From positions 1,364,001 through 1,428,000 of the forward strand of contig OY752150.1 of the NCBI GenBank assembly GCA_963573315.1: a stretch of DNA of 64,000 nt, given 5' to 3'. Numbering within the stretch: position 1 is the stretch's first letter; each line of letters begins with the position of its first letter. This document shows, piece after piece, positions 10,112-21,164 of this stretch. A program made the translations under genes and the position numbers. The notes below the pieces were generated by a model that made no database searches, was not told where the DNA came from, and saw nothing but the letters and a program-made list of their open reading frames with translations. The stretch comes from Entomortierella parvispora (Eukaryota > Mortierellomycota > Mortierellomycetes > Mortierellales > Mortierellaceae).

Positions 10112-10288
10112 TTATTTGCGACCCGAGAAGTTGCTGTTGCAGTCATAGATGTTGTCGTAAGATGGACCGCCGGCGATGCAGAGATAAGGATTAGGGATCG
10201 GTGCCGCCTCTGTGGCCGTCAGGGTGAGAGTCAAGGCGATGGCAAGACCAGCGGTTGCTGCGAGTTGGAGGGCTCTTGTGAATTTCAT
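10112..10288 (-). CDS. Small secreted peptide precursor, 58 residues
   Basis: Single exon. The N-terminus has two basic residues, then an Ala/Leu/Thr hydrophobic core of about 18 residues and an ATEAAP cleavage-like site, a clear signal peptide. The predicted mature part is about 30 residues with two cysteines (LCIAGG and YDCNSN), able to form one disulphide, and ends SGRK. It has no family I recognise; candidates are an effector-like or pheromone-like peptide. A TATAAAAA box lies about 210 nt upstream, with a purine-rich plus strand between. The longer upstream frame was rejected because the signal peptide starts exactly at this ATG. Confidence 0.65.
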   Translation of the reverse strand: MKFTRALQLAATAGLAIALTLTLTATEAAPIPNPYLCIAGGPSYDNIYDCNSNFSGRK

Positions 10289-10495
10289 GGTGCGTGCGCT
10301 TTTTTTTTGAGTGTTAACGCGCGTGTTTTGTTGTAATTGAAGGAGAGTGGTGAAGACAGATGGGGAGAGAGAGAGAGAAAAAGAGGAAAAGGAAGAGCTT
10401 AGGCCGTTGTTTCGAGAGCGATTCGTTGAGGTTAATTGAAAAAAAGAGGAACAAGAGAAAGATGGGATGCAGTCGAGAGTGAAAAGGGACCTGGT

Positions 10496-10504
10496 TTTTA
10501 TAGT
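10496..10504 (-). promoter_or_regulatory. TATA box upstream of the small secreted peptide gene
   Basis: Minus-strand TATAAAAA about 210 nt upstream of the start codon at 10288, in a region with no competing frame. The long leader this implies is unproven. Confidence 0.45.
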
Positions 10505-11830
10505 CGGATCATGTGAAGTGGTGCTGGACAAGGAAAAAACAAAGTAGCGCGAATGCAGGATGAAAGGCAGGCGTTGAAGATAGGCACATGCCCCCCCTTG
10601 CATGGCATCTATCTCTCCTTCTCCTTCCTCCCCACCCCGCCCCCCTACCCACCACGCAGGATAGATAGAAACTACGCCCCAAAAATAAAACCAGGAACCA
10701 AAGGCTGATCATAGATTAGCCCTTCCCTTGTCCTTTGCCCTTGGCAGTGGTTGGTTCAAGTCTGGAGCACACCAGTTGCGGCAAAAGGAAGAGAGACTTG
10801 TTTGTTTTTATTCTGTTGGGCAACACAATGGCTATTTTAGCAAGACCATTCTTCGGGGCGCGCACCCGTCTTTTTTGCTTCAATCCGGAAAAAAAAGGCG
10901 AGCGACGAAACGTGGTGAGCAAGGAGCAAACAGCAAAAACATCTACAGATAGAATGCCGCGGGTTCGTCACAAAACCCCTCTCAATCCTAGGGTTGTCGG
11001 CGGACAAAAGCTCGGGTGCAAAGGGGGTTCACCAAACGTTTTATGATCATGTTGAGCAGATCCCTAGGTTCCTCATGGCCCCCCCTCTGAAAGCCCATGC
11101 ATGACGCATTCTTGTAGATGATATCTAGAGGTTCCATGATAGTCATCCTCGGACCTAGGGAGAGGGGGGGCGGATCATTGTTTCGTCATTCTAGGGCTCA
11201 TTTTCGATGCAGAGGCGGCAGATTGACTAGGGTGAGGCCGTAGGGAGCAAAGTGCTTCCCATCGTGGATGGCGCACAAGCCACAGACGCGTCTGTAACGC
11301 TCACACGAGCAAGAGTCTGGCGACTTTCTTTGCAAGCCAAGGGTATTCTCAGTCATCGCAGCGCAGATCGATGTGCGTCGGTCGTACCAGGGTGGTGCAC
11401 TGTTGTGCGACGCTTGACGACATTCCTTTTTATTATTCCATCCTGGCCGAGAATAACCGAGGTTTTGCAGATAAAAAAAAACTCTGAACCAAAAAAAGGA
11501 GTTTTCAAGGTTCTCTTCATCTTCATAATTTCTCTTGTTGCCTTTTCTTTTTTCTGCTCTTTTTTCCCCTTCCCTTCCCTTTCCTTCTTTTCTTTTCAAA
11601 AGCCTACCCCTTCCCTCCGTGTTAAAAGGACGTTTTGCTGTCGCCATAAGCAGGAAGACCAAGCTTTTGTCAGTCCTGTCCAGTCGACGCTCTCAAATCA
11701 TCACCAGGACCACCACCGCCACCGCCACCACCAGCACCACCAGCAGCAGCAGCACGACTTTGCTGGTCTTCATCTTTCTGTTCAAAGTCGTTGTCATCGT
11801 CTTCCAGGATCAGGATTTATCCTTGTCATC
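10505..11830. other. Intergenic, upstream of the PAP2 phosphatase gene
   Basis: No supported gene. The plus strand from about 11520 to 11640 is C/T-rich, followed by a (CAC/CAG)-rich stretch at 11700-11760. This is consistent with promoter and 5' leader of the downstream plus-strand gene. Open frames continuing upstream of 11831 lack family conservation. Confidence 0.45.
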
Positions 11831-13234
11831 ATGAACGCCTTCCGGAACCCCACCACCCGATTGTACGCCTCCTATGCCTTTGACTGGATCTTTTGTGCCA
11901 TCCTCCTGGTCTTGTTCTTTCTCTTGGACCGGGCTGAACCTTTCCATCGAGAGTTTTCAGTCGAGAATACCGCCATCATGTTCCCTATGAAGCAAAAGGA
12001 GACCATCCCCACCTGGGCCCTGGTCCTCATCGCCGTGGTCTTTCCTGTACTCACCATCGGCGTCGTGGGACTGGGCATCCGAAGGAGTCCGTATGACTTT
12101 CATAATGGAGTCTTGGGTTTGCTATTGTCCATTTTGCTGACCACCATTTTCACTCAAGTCATCAAGGTAAAAAAAAAACAAAAAAAAACAAAAACTCAAA
12201 TGAAAGGAAACCGCAAAGGTGCTTTTGCGGGTCTGCGCTCTTTTGTTACCCTATAAAGAAAAAAAAAAAAAAAAAAACAGGGAAAACCTTGTATTTTTTT
12301 TTTTTGACAAGTGGTCCAATGTACCCTTTCTTGTATTCCCTTTTTTAGGTCACAGTAGGGAAGGACCGACCGGACTTTTTGGACCGATGTCAGCCGATGC
12401 AGAACGGTCAGCCAATTCTGCACGATGTGCCGTTGCATCTTTGGACAGTGGATGTGTGTTCGCAAACCAACAAGGCTATCCTCAAAGACGGCATGCGCTC
12501 CTTCCCGTCTGGGCACGCATCCAGTAAGAAAAAAAAATAGGAAAAAAGAACAAAGGGGGGGGGGGGAGGAAACAAGGAGAAGGGGCTGTTGTTGACAGGA
12601 TGATCCTGGTTGTTGTGGGATAGAACCAGAGCGCAGCACCATGTCTCCTTTCCTCTTTTTCACACACAATTGACCCGGCCCCCCCAAACCTCCTCCTTTC
12701 TCTCTTCAAAAATAGCCTCATTCGCAGGATTGTTCTTTCTGGCGCTTTGGATGGGCGGCAAGATGCACGTCTTTGACAGGAGGGGCTACTCTCTAAAGTC
12801 TGTTATTTTGATAATCCCTATCCTTGGTAACTCGCCAGAGCCTCTGATTTGTGTTGTCGTATGGATCGTTAATTGTCGTCGTTGGATCGTTAATTTACGC
12901 TAACCCCTCCCTCATTTTTTTCATTGTATGTTTTCCCGGATTTCTAGCTGCCATGTTGGTTGGAATTTCGCGGATTCAGGATTATCGACATTCGGCTATT
13001 GATGTGACCTGGGGCGCGATCATTGGCATCATCTTTTCCATCTTTGCCTATCTTCAGTACTACCCTTCTCTCCTCTCAAAGACTTCTCAGATCCCTTACC
13101 CTCCCAGAGACTTTTCTTATCTCGCCCGAGACTCCCAAGTAAGGGCGGATGAGCCAAGTCATTTGGAAAACGCGATCGGTATCCGACCTAACCATGAGCT
13201 CGTAGACGAGACACGGCAATACGGAGAGGAATAG
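11831..13234 (+). CDS. DPP1: PAP2-family lipid phosphate phosphatase (DPP1/LPP1-like)
   Basis: Four exons (11831-12166, 12349-12523, 12716-12826, 12948-13234) in phase, about 302 residues. Six membrane segments are visible. The three PAP2 catalytic motifs are intact: KVTVGKDRP (K-x6-RP), PSGHAS, and SRIQDYRHSAID (SR-x5-H-x3-D). The family dephosphorylates diacylglycerol pyrophosphate and phosphatidate at the vacuolar/ER membrane, feeding diacylglycerol into lipid metabolism. Exon 2 ends inside the codon after PSGHAS and exon 3 supplies TSFAGLFF, matching family spacing. The C-terminal 60 residues are polar and probably cytosolic. DPP1 versus LPP1 cannot be resolved from sequence alone. Confidence 0.9.
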
Positions 13235-13477
13235 GCGCTATAGATAGAAAAAAAAAGATATAGTGCAGAGCATGTTTGGAAAGCAGGCGGCACATTAATG
13301 TAATAGTTGTTCAATAGTCGTGATAAATTTCAAAGACGCGCGCGTGCTCTTTAATGGTATTCTTTTTTGTTTTTTTCTTTTCCTCTTGGAAATGTTGATG
13401 TCAATGGTATAGGACAGAGGAACGGGAGAGAAGCGCGTTTGACGACATAAAACGCGAGATTTCCTTTGCTCTTCTTT

Positions 13478-15120
13478 TTACGCCTCCTGCATCTTCTTTT
13501 TCTTGAACTCTTGCATTTGGACTTTTCCCCAAGCTGCAATGTCTTTCCCAAGTGGAATACATTCCTTGATCACAATCTTGCCCCAAGGGCTGTTGGCCAG
13601 CATACCGGACGCGCCTCCAATCATGAACACCCAGCGCCAGGGGACAAACCACATGATCAGCGACATGCCCACAAACGCTGCCATGATCCCTTGAACAATC
13701 ATGATGGCCTCTGCTTCATCGCTCCAGTCCAAATGCGAGAACAAGGGTTTGAGCACATCGTGTGCATCCGAGACATCTGCCATCATATTTTGAATATGTT
13801 GCAAATTGCTCAGGTATTGCAGAGCCAGAGACTTTTTCTCCTCGTCCTCAATTTCCTCATCTGAACTGGACGCCGCCTCCAAGTAGTCCTCTTCCTGATA
13901 GACGTGATGTCGCTTTCGGTGAGCTCTCTCTTGAGCTTGAATATACACTTCCTCTGCCGCCGTGGTAGTCGCTCCAGAGAGTGGATGGTGTTGATGCTGG
14001 GTCAAGGGTAGAGTCGGACCTCCAAGAGTTGTTTGGCTGGTCTTGATGTCGAGTATCTTTTGCTGCTGCTTGGCACCTTTTTGCTGAAAAAAGTAAATCA
14101 TGATAGTGGCCATGATGCACTGTGGCAACAGGAAAAGCAGCAATGGGTAGATACCTAGAGAATTCATGGAGACATGCATGTCCTATGGAGGTTAGTTCTT
14201 TGTCAAGCAGCAACAAGCATGTATATCTTGCTGTTTTCTTGCTCTTTCTTTTCCAGACACTTCTTTTTTTTTTCACTTACAGACAAAACAATAGAGCACC
14301 AGGACAAAAGTCGTGTTCCAGGGATCCTTCCATGTAAAGATATCCTCGACTCGATCCTGAAACCAAAACAGTCCTGCAGTCTTGTGAACAAATCGAGTAA
14401 AATTGATTGTTGTTGCCTGAATCGTCAGGGGAGGATGATCATTCTTGGGCAATGACGAGACATCCCCCGGCATGGACATGCGAATGGCGGCAGAGATAAT
14501 AGCATCTTCCAAGAAACTGGTGCGACCTGGTTCCGGTGACGCTGGTCCCTGTGGGTCATCCTTGTTTGAATCTGGTTTTTGTACAGGCTTTTCGTTCAGA
14601 ACAGGCTTTTCGTTCAGACGCTGCAATGGCTGAGAAGAAGAGACGATGGCCGGTGGGATAGAAACTCGCATGCCTTCGGTATTGGCTCGACGCGGTGTGC
14701 TCCTTGAGCGGCTGCGGTTGGATTTATGGGTACGACTGCGATCTGGAGCTTCATCGGGGCTCGTTATGTACAAGGATCGGACGCAGTTGTTGTAGACGAG
14801 TTCGGAGCATTTTTTATGGCAGTTGTACTGACATCCTACAAGACGAAGGAGCAGCACCCCTAGATGTTAGCAACGGCATTTCGTTGGTGGCGTCTATTTT
14901 CCCCCAGAGTTCAGTTCAAATCTGGTGTTGTACCTTCGCAAGTCACGCCCTGCTTAGCGACCCCCCACAGCAGCTAGAGGTCAAAGGAGGAAAGGAGAAG
15001 ATGTCAGGGCAATGGTAGTGGGAATGTCAGACAGGGGGATTCCTGGTCATTTACCTTTGTGCAGTAGTCGCAGTAGGTGAGCTTTGTAAATGTCCGTTCC
15101 TGAAACTTGTGCGAGGACAT
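13478..15120 (-). CDS. C1-domain plus Pex24p-domain protein, peroxisomal/ER membrane peroxin-like
   Basis: Four exons (15120-15055, 14973-14934, 14835-14281, 14154-13478), in phase, about 445 residues. Residues 1-50 form a C1 zinc finger (HKFQERTFTKLTYCDYC, LLWGVAKQGVTC, GCQYNCHKKC) of the diacylglycerol/phorbol-ester type. A basic Ser/Arg linker follows. From about residue 140 comes a Pex24p-like region (TINFTRFVHKTAGLFWFQD, then hydrophobic hairpins VLVLYCFVCIYPLLLFLLP and AAFVGMSLIMWFVPWRWVF). Pex24/28/29/30-type proteins control peroxisome size and contacts with the ER. Joining a C1 domain to this module would allow lipid-dependent recruitment. Exon 4 starts at an acceptor (CTCTAG) 24 nt downstream of a tempting ATG, because only that site keeps phase. 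Confidence 0.7.
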
Positions 15121-15713
15121 TACGACGAATGTGGAGGAGGAGGAGCGTGTGGTAAGAGAGGAATAGATCAAGAATTGGATGAGGAGGAAACGAGGATGAA
15201 GAAAGACAAGAAGGAGGGATGGATGGATGGAAGGAAGGAGCAGGAACCAAGCAAAGAATGCATGGGACACCCCTCTTCGGTCCGTCCGCGTTTTTTTCGC
15301 CCCCACGTGAAGACGAAATTAATTTGATTTTCCACCATCGCATGTCGCCCCGCCCGGTCCTCTTTCTCCACGGTCGTACCTGCTACTGCTGGCCTTGGCA
15401 GGCACCAAGCAATGACAACAAAACCCACTGCTCTCAATCCCGCTCTCAATCCCTGCTCTCTCAGACACGGTTCGCCAAAACTCGCGAAGCGCGTCATTTT
15501 TACCCCTATTGTCTTTTCCTTGCTCTGCAATGGGTGTGGAAGTATCAACGTCTGGTCAAGCCAACCTCACCATATCCCAAAGATGCTGTGTGACAACATG
15601 TTTATTGTTATTCTTGTCTCCTGTGGAGACGTCAAGCAACTTGACTAGAACTTTTTTGTTTTTTCTTGTTGAAAATGAAAAAAAAAAAATCGAAAATGAA
15701 TATGCGGGGGCCT
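15121..15713. other. Intergenic between the C1-Pex24 gene start and the striatin gene end
   Basis: No gene seen. 15130-15250 is purine-rich on the plus strand, that is, pyrimidine-rich on the coding strand of the minus gene. The rest is striatin 3' flank with an A-run at 15676-15689. Confidence 0.5.
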
Positions 15714-18700
15714 CTAGCAGCGGGTATAAATCTTGACAATGGAATCTGCTCCTCCAGTGGCAAAGAGTCCTGGGATTGTTGGATGGTATTGGACCGCACA
15801 AACACCTTCATCACCCTTTCGTCGGTGCCCTGTAAACTCCTGGACACAAGGTCGGGAAGTTGATCCGATATCCCACATCCGTACAGAGCAATCGTGACCT
15901 CCCGAACAAAGAACAAGTCCAGTAGGATCAAAGTCCAGAGAAGAAACGGCATCCAGATGAGCAATCGACGAGTAAGTGCAGGATCCTAACATGACCAAAG
16001 ATATGAACATCACACAGGGAACATGTTAGCCGAGATAGCAGCGGACTTGAGAGGGGACTCTTAATCCAATTACGGCCCCTCAGAGGCATGATTCACTCGA
16101 GAGAGTATTACCATTGTTGAGGTCAAAGTAACGAATGTAGCGGTCCTCGTGACCAGTCACCATGAGCGGCATGGTAGGATGACAGATCACTTTGTTAATC
16201 TGCGTCCTGGTCGTTCCATCTGAGTCATATCAGACAATCAGACAATCAAGAGAGAGGTTAGTATCCGATCGCGAGGGCAGATTCCTTGAAAATTTCAAGA
16301 CTATCCTTTTTTCCTTACCATAGGACTCATTGCTCTGAAAAGTCAAAATATCCTTTCCAGTCTCGATGTCAAACAGTTTCACCACGGAATTGTTATAGCT
16401 GACCACCATCTTGTTCAAATCCGTTGGGCAAAAATCCAAACTCGTTGGGGTAGGCCAGGGGCTGTCAGGATTTTGATGTGTTGATAGTGTGACCCTCTGC
16501 TGTTTTCCATTTAGTCCATGGTATCCCCAAGATGACTTTAAAGGCGATTTAGTTGTCTCGGTATCCCAGATTTTGAGCGAGCCATCTGCTGAAATCGAAG
16601 CTAGTAACTGAGAGGTCGAAACAGTGATAGGGAACAGGCGGATCCCCCATACAGCCCCCGTGTGGCCAACAAATGTTGAAAGAGGAAGCGCTGGATCTAA
16701 AAAGTGGATTGAAAGCGTTCGTATTAGTCAATCTCTTGCTCAAAAAAAAAAAAAAAAAAAAAAAGGTTAGACTCTTGTACCTGTCCTTGAGTAAGCCTCT
16801 TTGTCCATTGGAACAACTTTGTACGATCGGATTGTGGAATCCAGACTGGCAGAGAAGCACTTGTTTCTGTCTGCAGAGATGGCAACTGATGTGATCGCCT
16901 TGGTGTGCCCACGGTAAATATGAATGGGGCAAATATCTGCACTTGAAGAGCTATAATTCCGCAGACGACATTGAGTGGTCAAGAAAGAGTCCACATTGCA
17001 ATATGCTGGGCGTGATTTTTTTTCCAACCGACTTACCGTCTACTCTCATTGAGCGTGGCCTCTAAATTCCAGTATCGCATGGTTCCATCTTCAGAACCTG
17101 AAAGGATCGACCGTTCAAGTGGATGGAAGGCAACAGATCGAATGGTGTCGAGGTGCCTACAGTCGGACCAAATGGATTCTCATCAGAATCAGTCAAATTC
17201 GTACAGCAGATTCTGGTACAGTGAAGTTGCATGGCCAATGGAATAGGTACCTTCTAAGTGTGACCTTTAGTCTCCAACGAGCTGGCTCATCCAGCACAGC
17301 CTCACTGGTATCTTTGCTGGTCTCGCCCCAGTCTGCCTCTGAAATGGTCAAGTCGGCTAGTTCATCCAGCATTCCTATTTAAAAACCAAGTAAATGGCCG
17401 GTCAGATACTGCATGATGGCAGTCTGCATTGACAAGAACTAATTCTCAAAAGTACCTGAATCCTTTCCCTTCTTCTTTCTCAGTGATTTGTATCCAACAG
17501 ATGGATCTGGCTTGGACTTGTCCCAGTCCAAAATCATCTTGTCTAGCCGACCGCGCGGGATATTAAAGGCATCTTGAGCGTCTTTACTCTATATAAATAT
17601 CCACCAAGGATCATATAAGTACCTCAAATACAGATATTTCAAGAGAGTGCCTGGATTCAAAGCCATATTCGTGTTTACCCATTGCGCCTCATCTTCTTGC
17701 TGCCTTGCATCGGCCTTGGGCGTTGAAGACTGTTGCCCTGCCTTCTTGAGCTGGGCTCGCCAGTGTTCCGCCGAGATGGGAGAATGGACGACGGTGACGG
17801 GTTCGTCATCATCAAGATCCCATCCGTCATCCATTGCTGAGTTCCTGGACCCCGTCGCTTCTGCCTTTTCAGGGGATCGATCATTTTTCCCGTTGATATT
17901 ATCTTGAGCTCCAGATGTCTTTGCCTCCGTTCGCTTTGCATCAGCAGACTCAATCGACGGATAATCTCGTTTGTGCAGCGTATGACTACCGTTTACTTTT
18001 GGCGTTTGTATTGGTGCCGCTACTTCCTGGGCTGGAGTAAATTGCCGAAGAGTCGCATCCTCCACCTTGTCCTCCATGAAGGCACTGGTGGCGCATTCAG
18101 AGAGTGAATTCTCCATCAGAGGCGGGTGCCTATCAACCTCGGGCTTGTTTCCTGTGAAGGATTGGAGCGTTGGTACTGGAACCGAGCTGGAACGAGACAG
18201 TAAGGGTGGTATTGGCTGAGTTCCAGTGGATGGGATAGCATGCCCATTCATTGGAAAGTAATCACTCTTTCGATTCCGTCCTCCAGGTGCTGTTGGCTTT
18301 CGCTCCAGATCATGACGAGAAGCGCGACTCGGCGTAGGCATGGCGGACGCGATGGACGGAGGCACGGATGCTGTCAAATAGCTAATTTCCTGAAGGCAGC
18401 TGGGAGGGTGAAGATATTTCACGCAAAAATAAAAATAAAAAAAGAGTCAGTGGGGGCAGCCATGGACCTTGCCGCACGACTACATGTTCTAACCAAAGTT
18501 GAATTCCTCGAATACTTACACCCTTAGGAACTCTCTGCTCTTTGCTCTTCCGAGGAGGTCCGAACCAGGGGTAGAGGTCGTGGGGCTCACCTGCGTCATG
18601 TTTTGTCCAGAAGCGCTGTATGTGGACATTCGATTTTGCGCTTTGGTCTCGGCTACTGGAGTGCAACACAAACAAATGGGCAGGGTGAGTTGAAAAGAGT

Positions 18701-19768
18701 CGGTAAGGTAAAAAAATGACAAAGCCTCATTTCAATGTTTTTCAAACACGACCCAGCCCCCGATTCAGTCCAAGGCCTCGTGGCGCGGCGGTGCGGTTAG
18801 CGCGTGGTTATTTGAGACGTCTTTGTACCCCTCAGCTGAGTGCAAGGTTCTCCAGAGTTCAAAAAACACAAAAAATGTTGCAGGGCCGTGCAGTTCATTA
18901 CGACTGGGTGATATCAGGACTTACGCGTTACACCAGGTGGAAATTGAGAGTGCGCCAAGGCGTCCTTTCGCTGTTGTTGCTCGACATATTTGCTCCTATC
19001 ATATGTTGTGCCGTCATGAGAACAATGTTAAGCATCGGATCACAATCGGATCCACAACCACATCCGTTGACCCTTTACAACAGCAAGAGCAACAATAAGC
19101 CAAACAACCACAGCCGATCAAATATCTCAATATCAGCATGTCCCCCTTTTCAGCTGTAAGGATCGGGCAGTGTGACAGATGACTGACTGACTGTTGAGGA
19201 CCGTCCAACTGAATCGCAAGACGACTCTGACGGAGCGGGCTGAGCATGGCGACAGCATATTTCATTCTGGCTTTACCTTTCTTGCCGCAAGGCGTACTCG
19301 AGCATCTTGACGCGCTTCATCAAATCCATCTTTGAGTTGTCCACCCCGCGCTTCTCACCCTCAAGGAATGCAATCCGAGCCTGAGGACAACAAGAAGAAG
19401 GAGATGAAGGAAAAGCAAGGGCAGATGACAAAGGCAGGTGGACCCATGGCGCGTAGCGGGATAGAGAAATGACAAATAAAAGCAGTTATGACGAGGACAC
19501 GAGAAGAGGAGAGAAATAGATGAGATGGCTTGTTCATGGCGATGCCCCCATGTATTGTATGTTCATGTACGTCGATGGTATCAGGAACAAATTGGCCGCG
19601 TGATTATTTTCTTGCCTTCATCTCTGACTTTTCAATATCCCACTCGTTCCTGTCACGCTCAAATCGACGCCACTCTGACTGCAGGAACTGAAGCACAGTT
19701 GGGAAGGCGTACTCGGCCATGGCCGCCTGCGGTTGCAGTGGTGCAAAGGATTGCATTTGGTCCATCAT
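15714..19768 (-). CDS. STRN: Striatin family protein, STRIPAK scaffold (Pro11/Far8-like)
   Basis: Twelve exons: 19768-19616, 19380-19277, 18995-18925, 18655-18520, 18399-17632, 17586-17456, 17374-17251, 17156-17037, 16950-16781, 16696-16319, 16219-16112 and 15985-15714; about 844 residues. The N-terminus carries the striatin signature (FPTVLQFLQSEWRRFERDRN) and coiled coil (ARIAFLEGEKRG, VKMLEYALRQER), which binds PP2A-A and dimerises. A disordered middle follows (SCLQEISYLTASVPP region), then a C-terminal WD40 propeller (HLDTIRSVAFHP, GHTKAITSVAIS, GHTGAVWGIRLF, GGHDCSVRMWDI). Striatins act as regulatory B''' subunits of PP2A and scaffold STRIPAK, controlling fusion, septation and fruiting in fungi. 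Intron 1 has a GC donor (AAG|GCAAGA). The 45-nt intron at 17631-17587 is the least certain join. Confidence 0.93.
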
Positions 19769-21164
19769 GTAAAGTGATTTGTCGACCACCACAGGGCAAG
19801 GAAAGAATAGTGTCGTTCAATTGACCACAGCCTGCAGTAGGGATAGGCAGAGAGAATTGGGAGGGAGGACTAACCGAGAAGAGGAGAGCAGTGGAGAAAA
19901 AAGGTTAATGCAAGGGATCTCAATGAAAGAGCGACGGAGCAGGAAGAGAACTCTCAAGATAGAGCTTTATATCCAGTGGACCTTACTTTAGATAGCCGAC
20001 TGAGAAATGAACTTGGGTATTGGATGACAAGGCTGTGACAATGGAATGAAGCTCCTTTCTTTTTGTGTTATTTACGACGACCTTAAAGTCAAAGCGAGCG
20101 AGCAAGAGAGAGGAGAGATTGGGAGAGAAGGAGAAGGGGAGGAAGGGGAGGGACGGTTGAGCGATGCCGAAGGAGGGGGGGAAAAGGAAACGGAGGGATG
20201 GATGGTTAAACGAGTGGACGAATGAATGTATTGAATGAATGAATGAATGAAGAGGCGAGAATGAACACGGCTGCAAGGAAATGAATGAAATGAAATGAAA
20301 TGAGCAAGTGAATGAATGAATGAATGAAAGAGTGAATGCAAATGAAGAAGAAGAAAGAGAGGAAGGAAGGAAGGAAGGAAGGAGGGAAGGAAGGAAGGAA
20401 GGAAGGAGGAAGAAGAAGAGAGGAAACAAAGACAAAGAAGAGTGAGAGTCCTGCACGCGGACAGGCGAATGGTCAGACGGATCGATTGTTTGGTTTTGTG
20501 ATAATAACACGCGCTGCCGGGAAGATAAAGGGAAAGGGAAGGGAAGGAAGGAAGGGAAAAGGAAAGGAAAGGAAAGGAAGGGAAAGCAGGAGTGGAGAGA
20601 GACCATGGGAAAAGGGAGGAGGGGTTGGTTGATGTTGTTGTTGTTGTTGTTGTTTGTCTTATGCTGTCTTGTGCCGTCCTGTCAAAAGGTCATGAAGGGA
20701 TCAGCAGGGTCGATCTTTCTGTGTGAAGAAGAGAACAAGGAAGAGCAAGAGGGGGGGGATGCGATGGGGCTGGATGCATGCAATGCATCTCTCTCTCTCT
20801 CTCTCTCTCCTTCTCTCTCTCTCTTGTCCTCCTCCACCCTTGGACACGCGTCGTTGCTCTCGTTCTGCCGCTCCTCTGCTCCTGCCGAAAGAAGGAGGAG
20901 GACGAGCGCGTCGATCTCGCTCCCTTCCCTCGCCAAAAGTCCGCTGCAGATTCGAGCGGAGAACGGCAGCCGCTTTCCGTGGAGGAACGAAGGAACAAAA
21001 GAACAAAACACTTTGTTCATTCATTTATTCAATCATTCATTCATTCACACTCGCATTTTTCGTTTATTCATTTATTCATTATTCGCTGAATTCATTCCTC
21101 TCTTTCCTTCTTTCATCTCACTTTCCCTCATTCCTCTCATTCCTCTCATTCCCTGCATCTCAGC
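19769..21164. promoter_or_regulatory. Divergent promoter region striatin/TBCB with mirrored simple repeats
   Basis: About 1.4 kb with no gene. The half next to striatin is purine-rich on the plus strand: (GAAT)n at about 20222-20335, (GGAA)n at 20360-20410 and GGAAA runs to 20590. The half next to TBCB is pyrimidine-rich: (CT)n at 20790-20825, and ATTC-type repeats at about 21015-21080. A (GTT)n run sits at about 20633-20655, between the two halves. The two tetranucleotide arrays are reverse complements and could pair. Confidence 0.6.

Noticed and set aside
18591-18655. Possible extra intron in striatin at a GTGAGC donor (18590)
   Set aside because: The frame reads straight through and the downstream GRAKSREFL motif is conserved, so exon 4 continues to 18520.
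18775-18860. tRNA-like stretch (GTGGCGC...GGTTAGCGCG) in a striatin intron
   Set aside because: It resembles a tRNA A-box and D-arm, but the anticodon stem does not pair and no GGTTCGA B-box sits at the right distance. At most it is a tRNA-derived SINE remnant.
20072-20606. Long open frames in the striatin/TBCB gap
   Set aside because: They consist of simple tetranucleotide and homopurine repeats read as Ser/Phe/His or Lys/Glu/Gly runs.
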